DNA of 21,253 bases, from positions 1 to 21,253 of the forward strand of contig CAZGAV010000069.1 in NCBI GenBank assembly GCA_964523575.1, written 5' to 3'. The position numbers and the translations under genes were made by a program. Numbering within the stretch: the first letter of the stretch is position 1; each line of letters starts with the position of its first letter. This DNA comes from DAOUTW01 sp964523575. GTDB lineage: Bacteria; Zixibacteria; MSB-5A5; GN15; JAAZOE01. This document shows, piece by piece, positions 8,371 to 13,942 of the stretch. Under the pieces are notes generated by a model. The model did no database searches. It was not told the DNA's origin and worked only from the letters and a program-made list of their open reading frames with translations.

Positions 8371-8894
8371 GAGACGATTCCATCTGGCGGTTGCTGCCGT
8401 ATTTTATCATTGTCCTGACGGCCGACCAGCTCACCAAGTATATCGCCCTGTCAACCCTGACGGTGGGGCTACCGGTTCCGGTATTGGGCGAATTTTGCCG
8501 CTGGACGCTGACTTTCAACCCCGGCGGCGCCTTCGGCATGAGGCTGGGCGGTACCACATATTATCTCATTTCATCGATTATCATTTTCCTGGTTCTTCTT
8601 TTCTATATCTGGCGCCACCGCCATATCGGCTATCTGGCCGTTCCACTTTCCATCGTCGCCGCCGGCGCCCTCGGTAATATCATCGACCGGATCCGTTTCG
8701 GAGAGGTCATCGATTTCATCGACTGCGATTTCTTCAATATCAACATCGGCTCCTACCATATGGACCGCTGGCCCATCTTCAATGTCGCCGACATGGCCGT
8801 CTCCTGCGGCATTACCATCACCATCATCCTGATCCTGTATCATTCATGGAAAACCCCGAAGGAAGACCCGGGCGAGCCCCCTTCCCCGAATTAG
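8367..8894 (+). CDS. lspA: Lipoprotein signal peptidase (signal peptidase II)
   Basis: This 175-residue inner-membrane aspartyl protease cleaves signal peptides from prolipoproteins after lipidation. Four hydrophobic segments are visible (about 8-30, 62-82, 86-104 and 140-160). Conserved elements are D20 in TADQLTK, FNPGGAFG at 50-57, and the catalytic dyad D107 (GNIIDR) and D142 (FNVADMAVS). The start is GTG 8367, overlapping the TGA of the preceding gene in a GTGA junction. An upstream ATG in the same frame would run through the zinc-finger coding region and is not needed. The C-terminal tail is rich in Pro, Glu and Asp. The family call is secure. Confidence 0.95.
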   Translation: MRDDSIWRLLPYFIIVLTADQLTKYIALSTLTVGLPVPVLGEFCRWTLTFNPGGAFGMRLGGTTYYLISSIIIFLVLLFYIWRHRHIGYLAVPLSIVAAGALGNIIDRIRFGEVIDFIDCDFFNINIGSYHMDRWPIFNVADMAVSCGITITIILILYHSWKTPKEDPGEPPSPN

Positions 8895-8910
8895 CGGCGC
8901 CGATTAATTT

Positions 8911-8940
8911 TTGACCAACATGCCTTCCGTCGATTATATT
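8911..8940 (+). promoter_or_regulatory. Putative sigma70-type promoter of the oligopeptidase gene
   Basis: TTGACC at 8911-8916 and TATATT at 8935-8940 are separated by 18 bases, within the 78-base gap between lspA and the peptidase gene. The following ATG at 8973 is preceded by an AAGGTG ribosome-binding site. Confidence 0.5.
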
Positions 8941-8972
8941 AGAAAACAATCTGGTTCTGAATAAGGTGTCTT

Positions 8973-10952
8973 ATGGACCGACACTTCTGGCTTTATGACC
9001 GATCCGACCCCCGGGTGATTGAATATCTCAAATCCGAAAACGCCCGCACCGACGATATGATGCGGCACACGCAGGATTTCCATGAAAAATTGTACCGGGA
9101 ATTGCGCGCCCGCATCGAAGAAGACGATACTTCAGTGCCGGTCAAACATGGCGATTACCTGTATTATTTCTGCTCGGTTCCCGGTTTCCAGTACGACGTC
9201 CTCTGCCGCCGGGCCGATCGCTCCGGGAGCAAGCCGGAAATGATGATCGATTTGAACCAGCTGGCGGAAAGCCGTAATTACTGTGAGTTGGGCGCCTATG
9301 CCGTCAGTCCCGATAACCGCTATCTGGCTTATTCCATCGATCTTAAGGGGAGGGAAGTTTATACCCTTTATTTCAAAGACCTGGTCACGGGCGAGGTCCT
9401 GCCCGAGTTTATTGAAAATGTTTATCATCAGGCCATTTGGGCCAACGACGGGCGAACCGTTTTTTACTCCACCCTCGATCACACTGTCCGGCCGTTTCAA
9501 CTGCACCGCCATCGCATCGGTCGGCCGGTGGCCGAAGACAAGGTGCTTTATCGCGAAGACGACTCGGCCTATCGGGTTTCGCTCAGCAAAACGCGAAGCA
9601 ACCGGTATATCCTTTTGCGTCTGGAAAGCCAGGTTACGACCGAGGTGCATTTCCTTGATGCCGACAATCCCGACGGCGCCTTCCGCCTCGTTCATGAGCG
9701 GCAATTCGGTCTTGAATATTATCTGCTTCATCAGGGCGATAAATTCCTGATCCTTACCAATGACCTGGCTGTCAATTTTCGCATCATGGAAACGCCCGTG
9801 GGATCGCCCGAGCGCGCCAACTGGAAAGAAATTGTCCGCCATCGCAAATCGGTTATGATCGAGGACGCCGAGGTCTTTCGCGACCATTTGATATTATATG
9901 AGCGGGAAAGCGGCCGCCTGAAAGTGCGGGTGATAAACCGGCGTACTGGTGAAAAACACTATATCAAATTTTACGAGAGAGTTTTTGCCGTATGGAGCGG
10001 CGCCAATCCGGAATTCGACACCGACCGCTTTCGCTTTGTCTATTCCTCTCTGATCACACCGGACTCGACGTTTGAGTATGACATGAATCTGCGCACCCGG
10101 CGTCTTCTTAAACAGGATATCGTTCTCGGCCATTACAATTCCGACGGTTATCGAGTTCAGCGGATTTATGCGACTGCGGCCGATGACGTTCTGGTGCCGA
10201 TTTCGCTGGTGTATCGCAAAGGCATCAAGCGGGACGGCCAGGCGCCTCTGGTTCTTTATGGCTACGGGGCCTACGGCGACAGCGTCGATCTCGAATTCGA
10301 CGCCAATCGTCTGAGCTTACTTGACCGGGGTATCATCTTCGCCATCGCTCATGTTCGGGGCGGTTCGGAACTGGGCCGGCTGTGGTATGAGGACGGCAAG
10401 CTGATGCAGAAAAAGAACAGCTTCACCGACTTCATCGCCTGTGCCGAACATCTGATCGCCGAAAAATACACGTCCTCCGAACGCCTGATCATCAAGGGTT
10501 TCAGCGCCGGCGGCCTCCTGATCGGTACCGTCGTCAATATGCGGCCGGAACTTTTCGCCGCCGCCATCGCCGACAAACCTTTTGTCGATGTCGTCGCTAC
10601 CATGCAGGATGAATCGGTTCCCCTGACCGTTACCGAGTACGACGAATGGGGCAATCCCAGCGATAAAACCGTCCAGCGTTATCTGGTATCCTATTCGCCG
10701 ATCGATAATGTCGAAAAGAAAAAATATCCCAGCATGCTGATCCGGGCCGGATACCGGGATACTCGGGTGCAATTTACGGAAGTAGCCAAATGGGCCATGA
10801 AACTCCGTTCGCTCAAGACCGACGATAATCCCCTGCTGTTGCGCACCAACATGAAGGCCGGTCATTTCGGCCCCTCAGGCTGGCATGATTATCTTCGCGA
10901 AGTAGCTTTCGAATATACTTTTATTTTCGATGTGCTGGGATTGACACCATGA
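8973..10952 (+). CDS. Prolyl oligopeptidase family serine peptidase, oligopeptidase B-like (S9A)
   Basis: This 659-residue cytoplasmic peptidase (no signal peptide) has an N-terminal beta-propeller region (about 60-400) with repeated Tyr/Asp strands such as SPDNRYLAYSIDLKGREVYTLYFKD. A C-terminal alpha/beta-hydrolase domain follows. The catalytic triad is Ser511 in GFSAGGLL, Asp596 in RAGYRDTRV and His631 in MKAGHFG. Serine and context match oligopeptidase B (PtrB), which cleaves short peptides after basic residues. The Phe before Ser511 (family usually GGSAGG) and Phe after His631 (usually GHGG) are mild deviations. It is slightly shorter than typical PtrB. An ATG overlaps its TGA stop (10949), opening a 17-codon frame of doubtful meaning. 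S9A assignment is secure; the exact subfamily is probable. Confidence 0.92.
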   Translation: MDRHFWLYDRSDPRVIEYLKSENARTDDMMRHTQDFHEKLYRELRARIEEDDTSVPVKHGDYLYYFCSVPGFQYDVLCRRADRSGSKPEMMIDLNQLAESRNYCELGAYAVSPDNRYLAYSIDLKGREVYTLYFKDLVTGEVLPEFIENVYHQAIWANDGRTVFYSTLDHTVRPFQLHRHRIGRPVAEDKVLYREDDSAYRVSLSKTRSNRYILLRLESQVTTEVHFLDADNPDGAFRLVHERQFGLEYYLLHQGDKFLILTNDLAVNFRIMETPVGSPERANWKEIVRHRKSVMIEDAEVFRDHLILYERESGRLKVRVINRRTGEKHYIKFYERVFAVWSGANPEFDTDRFRFVYSSLITPDSTFEYDMNLRTRRLLKQDIVLGHYNSDGYRVQRIYATAADDVLVPISLVYRKGIKRDGQAPLVLYGYGAYGDSVDLEFDANRLSLLDRGIIFAIAHVRGGSELGRLWYEDGKLMQKKNSFTDFIACAEHLIAEKYTSSERLIIKGFSAGGLLIGTVVNMRPELFAAAIADKPFVDVVATMQDESVPLTVTEYDEWGNPSDKTVQRYLVSYSPIDNVEKKKYPSMLIRAGYRDTRVQFTEVAKWAMKLRSLKTDDNPLLLRTNMKAGHFGPSGWHDYLREVAFEYTFIFDVLGLTP

Positions 10953-10983
10953 AGAAATCGACCCGCAAACAGCTGAAAATTAC

Positions 10984-11131
10984 GGGGCCTTATCGGTCTT
11001 AAACCGACAAGACCCCGATGGGTTAGGAGGTTAAACAATGAAACTCACGTATCCCTGTGAGCCGCCCTCTTAAGAATCGGGCAGCCTCGTAACATCCGGC
11101 TGGCCGTTCTCGACGGAGGGCGCAAACTTTT
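10984..11131 (+). other. Structured intergenic element of unknown type
   Basis: Three nested or successive hairpins are visible. The first arm, 10984-10997, pairs with 11003-11016 (14 positions, two mismatches, CTTAA loop). The second, CTCAC/GTGAG, spans about 11044-11061. The third pairs 11063-11069 with 11116-11122 (seven bases, CGCCCTC/GAGGGCG) and encloses a smaller stem around CAGCC/GGCTG. It ends in CAAACTTTTT. Between the first and second lies a textbook AGGAGG with ATG at 11038. It could be the 3' UTR or terminator of the peptidase mRNA, a small RNA, or a cis-regulator without a downstream gene. I could not match it to a known riboswitch. Confidence 0.35.
11038..11073 (+). CDS. Tiny ORF (11 codons) with a near-perfect ribosome-binding site
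   Basis: TAGGAGG at about 11024-11030 is followed after seven bases by ATG 11038 and a frame reading MKLTYPCEPPS before TAA. No larger gene follows on this strand, because the next gene runs in the opposite direction. The strong Shine-Dalgarno sequence is the only evidence. The peptide could be a small protein, a leader, or chance inside a structured RNA. Confidence 0.18.
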   Translation: MKLTYPCEPPS

Positions 11132-11135
11132 TGGG

Positions 11136-11453
11136 TCAATCGGCTTCGGCCGTATCCGTCAAATTGCCGCCGCTTTCGAACCGATTTTTTTTCATTCGAA
11201 GAATCTTGACTTTCGCGGCCATTTCCCTCAGGGGCGCGTTAGGCCGGAGCGGAAAACCGCACATCTTCTGAATGGCGATAACTTTCTTGCGATCGGATTC
11301 CCGCGACCGGAAGGTCAGGATGCGACCTTCCAGAATTGACAACCCATTCGGCGAATCGGGCAGAAAAATATCCCATAGATCTTCAGGAATCCCCTTGAGC
11401 ATTGCCCTCACATTATGGTACGATTTGAGTGCGCTGTTGACCTCGTAATGCAT
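11136..11453 (-). CDS. Small protein of unknown function
   Basis: The open frame extends from 11564, but I prefer ATG 11453 (MHYEVNS, 105 residues) because a strong TATGGAGGTG lies eight bases upstream. The longer version would start without a good ribosome-binding site and adds an Arg-rich, low-complexity segment. The protein is soluble and basic, with a Lys/Arg-rich middle and C-terminal third (VKILRMKKNRFESGG) and no membrane segment or metal motif. I do not recognise a family. It sits between a palindromic repeat and the peptidase 3' region, with no operon partner. It could be a real orphan gene, or a fortuitous frame. Confidence 0.42.
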   Translation of the reverse strand: MHYEVNSALKSYHNVRAMLKGIPEDLWDIFLPDSPNGLSILEGRILTFRSRESDRKKVIAIQKMCGFPLRPNAPLREMAAKVKILRMKKNRFESGGNLTDTAEAD

Positions 11454-11604
11454 GCAAATGCACCTCCATAAATCAAACCGTGAGGTTGTCTGCATCCGAT
11501 TCCGATAACGACGGCGGTCTCTCGGATGTCTGTCTAATTGTATAACAAATATTTCATCATCCATGTTCCGCTTCGCATCGCATAATCAACCGCTCCATTC
11601 TATC

Positions 11605-11634
11605 GGCGCGGCGGGCTTGCAGTCCCGCCGCGCC
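11605..11634. repeat. Perfect GC-rich inverted repeat (REP-like hairpin)
   Basis: GGCGCGGCGGG (11605-11615) and CCCGCCGCGCC (11624-11634) form a perfect 11-bp stem around an eight-base loop CTTGCAGT. It lies 18 bases beyond the trpB2 stop codon. There is no T tract on either strand, so it is not a standard terminator. It could stabilise the trpB2 mRNA 3' end or be a dispersed intergenic palindrome. Confidence 0.6.
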
Positions 11635-11651
11635 GCCATGCGCTCTATAGA

Positions 11652-12989
11652 TTAACAGGCCACGCCGAACGAGAAATCGGGTCCCCGATCGGCTTCCTTT
11701 TCGATGTTTCCCGTCAGGTAGGCCTGGTACGCCCCCAGATCCAGCAGGCCATGGCCGCTGAGATTGAAGACGATCACTTTTTCGCGGCCTTCTTCTTTGG
11801 CCTTGAGCGCCTCGCGGATGGTCATTTCGATGGCGTGCGACGATTCCGGGGCGGGAATTATCCCCTCGGTTTTGGCGAAAAGCAGCGCCGCCCGGAATAT
11901 GTCCAACTGCGGCACCGCCTCAGCCCTTATCAGGCCGTGCTCTTTCAGTAGGCTGACAAGCGGTGCCGCACCGTGATAGCGCAGGCCGCCGGCGTGGATA
12001 CCGGGGGGGATGAAATCGTGCCCGAGGGTGTACATACGAATCAGGGGCGTCATGCCGGCGGTGTCGCCGAAATCATATTCCAGCTTCCCGGCCGTCAGCG
12101 TCGGGCAGGATTGCGGCTCGACGGCGATCAGATCGATATCGTCGCCGTTGATCTTGTCTCGAATGAAGGGAAATGCCAGGCCGGCGAAATTACTACCGCC
12201 GCCATGGCAACCGATGATGACATCCGCTTTTTCGCCGGCGATTTCGAGCTGTTTTTTTGTCTCCAGGCCGATAATCGTCTGATGCATAAGAACATGGTTG
12301 AGCACGCTCCCCAGCGAATACTTGGTGTCATCGTGTTCCATCGCTTCCTCGACCGCCTCAGAAATGGCGATTCCCAGCGAACCGGGGCTTTTGGGATCGT
12401 TCTTCAGAATTTCGCGCCCGGCCCGTGTCATCGGCGACGGCGAGGGCAGAATTTCGGCCCCGTAGGTTTGCATCATGATTTTGCGATAGGGTTTCTGGTC
12501 GTAACTGACCCGAACCATGTAAACTTTGCAGGCCATACCGAATTTCTGGCAGGCGAAAGCCAGAGCCGTACCCCATTGTCCGGCACCGGTTTCGGTGACC
12601 AGACGACGGGTACCCTCCAGCTTGTTGTAATAGGCCTGCGCGATGGCCGTATTCGGCTTGTGACTGCCGACCGGGGAGGCCCCTTCATATTTAAAATATA
12701 TCCGGGCCGGGGTTTTGAGGTTTTTCTCCAGACAGGTGGCCCGAATCAGCGGCGTCGGACGATAAATACTGTAAACCTCGCGAATCGGATCGGGAATAGG
12801 GATTTCACGTTTATTTGACATTTCCTGTTCGATCAATCTTCGAGGAAAAATCGGCGCCAGATCATCCGGCGAAATCGGCTTTTTTGTTCCGGGGTGAAGC
12901 GGGGGATCGAGAGCAAAAGGCAGATCGGCCAGAATATTGTAATAATTGGCCGGAATTTGCATATCGGAAAGGACGATTTTCTTATTCAT
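11652..12989 (-). CDS. trpB2: Tryptophan synthase beta chain, TrpB2 type
   Basis: This 445-residue PLP enzyme would condense indole with serine to give tryptophan. The PLP lysine is K111 in GSHKPNTA, the catalytic glutamate is E133 in TETGAGQWG, and the phosphate-binding loop is GGGSN at 263-267. The extended N-terminus (about 1-70) and the length, compared with about 400 residues for TrpB1, mark it as TrpB2 or a TrpB-like enzyme that often works without tight TrpA pairing. No trpA is adjacent. I chose ATG 12989, preceded by TTGGAGAATGTC, over an in-frame TTG at 13001. A Trp-rich leader peptide and terminator lie directly upstream, so the gene appears to be controlled by charged tRNA-Trp. That supports a true role in tryptophan synthesis. 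Confidence 0.94.
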   Translation of the reverse strand: MNKKIVLSDMQIPANYYNILADLPFALDPPLHPGTKKPISPDDLAPIFPRRLIEQEMSNKREIPIPDPIREVYSIYRPTPLIRATCLEKNLKTPARIYFKYEGASPVGSHKPNTAIAQAYYNKLEGTRRLVTETGAGQWGTALAFACQKFGMACKVYMVRVSYDQKPYRKIMMQTYGAEILPSPSPMTRAGREILKNDPKSPGSLGIAISEAVEEAMEHDDTKYSLGSVLNHVLMHQTIIGLETKKQLEIAGEKADVIIGCHGGGSNFAGLAFPFIRDKINGDDIDLIAVEPQSCPTLTAGKLEYDFGDTAGMTPLIRMYTLGHDFIPPGIHAGGLRYHGAAPLVSLLKEHGLIRAEAVPQLDIFRAALLFAKTEGIIPAPESSHAIEMTIREALKAKEEGREKVIVFNLSGHGLLDLGAYQAYLTGNIEKEADRGPDFSFGVAC

Positions 12990-13015
12990 GACATTCTCCA
13001 ATGGTTAATGGGCAT

Positions 13016-13047
13016 AAAAAAACCCGCTGCAGTTGCCTGCGGCGGGT
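13016..13047 (-). terminator. Rho-independent attenuator terminator upstream of trpB2
   Basis: On the minus strand, ACCCGC-C-GCAG, loop GCAA, CTGC-A-GCGGGT form an 11-position stem with one mismatch (13047-13022). It is followed by an uninterrupted run of U (13021-13016). It lies 24 bases after the Trp leader stop codon and 27 bases before the trpB2 ATG. Confidence 0.9.
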
Positions 13048-13070
13048 GAATCATCTCAAATATTACGGGA

Positions 13071-13169
13071 TTACCGTGTAGGGGAGATATTCGCCCACCG
13101 CCACTGACGGGTAAACCACCACCACCAGAGAATTGACGTGCTTATGATGAGGCCGGCGAATATAGACAT
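13071..13169 (-). CDS. Trp-rich leader peptide of trpB2
   Basis: This 32-residue frame starts at ATG 13169, seven bases after AAGGAA. It contains WWWWFTRQWRW at residues 15-25: four consecutive Trp codons (13127-13116) and two more, six TGG in 32 codons. Trp is normally about 1% of residues, so this is not chance composition. The peptide starts just downstream of a good promoter and ends 24 bases before a terminator that precedes trpB2. It is analogous to TrpL of enterobacteria but unrelated in sequence. It was too short to be found by usual gene calling. Confidence 0.92.
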   Translation of the reverse strand: MSIFAGLIISTSILWWWWFTRQWRWANISPTR

Positions 13170-13190
13170 TTCAAGTTTCCTTTTCTATAT

Positions 13191-13220
13191 TTTATATAAT
13201 ACAAAATCCAAATGATGCAA
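13191..13220 (-). promoter_or_regulatory. Promoter of the Trp leader and trpB2
   Basis: On the minus strand, TTGCAT (13220-13215) and TATAAA (13196-13191) are spaced by 18 bases, in an AT-rich TATATAAAATATA context. Predicted transcription start is near 13184, just before the leader ribosome-binding site. It is back to back with the Tyr leader promoter, with 54 bases between the two -35 elements. Confidence 0.65.
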
Positions 13221-13274
13221 GCGGAAATTTTACTCCGGCCGTTAAAATCGACGCCGGCGCCTTCGAATTTGTTC

Positions 13275-13302
13275 TTGACAAAATGGACTAATGTGGTATA
13301 AT
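13275..13302 (+). promoter_or_regulatory. Consensus sigma70 promoter of the Tyr leader and aroH operon
   Basis: A perfect TTGACA (13275-13280) and a perfect TATAAT (13297-13302) are separated by 16 bases, with an extended -10 TGG immediately before TATAAT. Transcription should start near 13309, a few bases before the leader ribosome-binding site AAGGAG (13313-13318). A near-ideal promoter combined with a downstream attenuator suggests that control is exerted mainly by termination rather than initiation. Confidence 0.85.
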
Positions 13303-13329
13303 ATTTTTATCTAAGGAGAAATGACAGCG

Positions 13330-13449
13330 ATGAAATTATGCGCCCACCACATCGGCTATGACTCCGGCTCCTCCCGATACTACAGCTATTATTATTATTA
13401 TTGCCGCCGGGACGATGGTGGGTTTATGAGGCTTCTAGGATTGAGATAA
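13330..13449 (+). CDS. Tyr-rich leader peptide of the aroH-aroF-tyrA operon
   Basis: A 39-codon frame starts at ATG 13330, with an alternative in-frame ATG at 13321 that would sit only two bases from the AAGGAG and is less likely. It contains the run RYYSYYYYYC, with seven Tyr codons in eight positions (13378-13401), plus one earlier Tyr codon (13357-13359), and ends at TAA 13447-13449. Only one Phe and no Trp are present, so the sensed amino acid should be tyrosine. It lies between a consensus promoter and a strong terminator upstream of genes for the pathway to tyrosine. It has no sequence family of its own. Confidence 0.9.
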   Translation: MKLCAHHIGYDSGSSRYYSYYYYYCRRDDGGFMRLLGLR

Positions 13450-13506
13450 TCCGGTCCGAAAAAGAAAAACCTGACCCGCCATCGGCCATCGATGGCGGGT
13501 TTTTTT
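13343..13506 (+). promoter_or_regulatory. Tyrosine attenuator with alternative RNA structures
   Basis: Segment 1, CCCACCA (13343-13349) and TCG (13352-13354), can pair with segment 2, CGATGGTGGGT (13413-13423), over 7 plus 3 bases around a two-base bulge. Segment 2 begins 12 bases after the last Tyr codon. It can instead pair with segment 3, ACCCGCCATCG (13474-13484), over 11 bases with a single G-U. Segment 3 is also the 5' arm of the terminator (3:4). Ribosome stalling at Tyr codons should free segment 2 to make the 2:3 antiterminator. The near-identity of segment 2 and the 3' terminator arm (one base different) is what an attenuator requires. Confidence 0.88.
13474..13506 (+). terminator. 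Rho-independent attenuator terminator upstream of aroH
   Basis: ACCCGCCATCG (13474-13484) and CGATGGCGGGT (13490-13500) form a perfect 11-bp stem with a five-base loop GCCAT. Seven T residues follow (13500-13506). It lies 24 bases after the Tyr leader stop codon and 62 bases before the aroH start. Confidence 0.92.
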
Positions 13507-13568
13507 ATGCAAAAAATCGGCCTTTCCTGATATCTGACGGCCGGTTGATAACCTGAGGAGAATCAACG

Positions 13569-13940
13569 ATGATGCAAATGAGAGGTATCAGAGGGGCGAT
13601 CAGGGTCAAGGAGAACACCAAAGAAAGCATTTTCGCGTCCACCCGGATGCTCCTGACGGAAATTATCGGGGCCAACCAGATCGAAACCGAGGATATCGCC
13701 AGTATTTTCTTTACGGCCACGGTCGATCTCAACGCCGATTACCCGGCTTATGCCGCCCGGGATTTGGGCTGGACGAAGGTGCCGTTACTCTGCGCCCGCG
13801 AAATGGACGTCCCCGGCGGCATGTCTCGAGTTATCCGGGTATTGCTTCACGTCAATACTTCTCAATCTCAGGTTGAAATCAAGCATTGCTATCTGGGCGA
13901 AACTCAAAACCTGCGCCCTGACCTGAACGGAGGTAAGTAA
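13569..13940 (+). CDS. aroH: Chorismate mutase, AroH type
   Basis: This 123-residue monofunctional AroH-class chorismate mutase converts chorismate to prephenate, the branch point to Tyr and Phe. It forms a trimer in Bacillus. Residues matching the B. subtilis active site are R8 (Arg7 there) in RGIRGA, R64, C75, E78 in CAREMD, R90 in RVIR and Y108 in HCYLG. Length agrees with the family. ATG 13569 is eight bases after GAGGAG; an adjacent ATG at 13572 is an alternative. It is the first gene of a three-gene operon (two bases to aroF) and follows the Tyr attenuator. Confidence 0.95.
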   Translation: MMQMRGIRGAIRVKENTKESIFASTRMLLTEIIGANQIETEDIASIFFTATVDLNADYPAYAARDLGWTKVPLLCAREMDVPGGMSRVIRVLLHVNTSQSQVEIKHCYLGETQNLRPDLNGGK

Positions 13941-13942
13941 CC

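Larger units (their letters stand above)
13016..13169 (-). promoter_or_regulatory. Tryptophan attenuator (leader, antiterminator, terminator)
   Basis: Segment 2, GCGGTGGGCGAA (13101-13090), overlaps the last Trp codons of the leader. It can pair with segment 3, TTCACCCGCCGC (13050-13039), at 11 of 12 positions including one G-U. That pairing would consume the 5' arm of the terminator. Segment 2 can also be held by earlier sequence. ATATTCGCC at 13163-13155 pairs perfectly over nine bases with GGCGAATAT at 13095-13087, and UUUACCC just after the Trp run gives a weaker pairing to GGGCGAA. Expected behaviour: stalling at Trp codons favours 2:3 and read-through into trpB2, while full translation favours termination. 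This is read from pairing by eye, not folded computationally. Confidence 0.88.

Noticed and set aside
11031..11037. GTTAAAC as an integron attC core site
   Set aside because: It matches GTTRRRY by itself, but no paired RYYYAAC core or attC-like arms are found at the required spacing, and there is no integrase gene.
13387..13401. TAT repeat as a plain microsatellite
   Set aside because: The repeat is in frame with a short gene that has a promoter and ribosome-binding site, is preceded by TAC TAC AGC, and is linked to an antiterminator/terminator pair.
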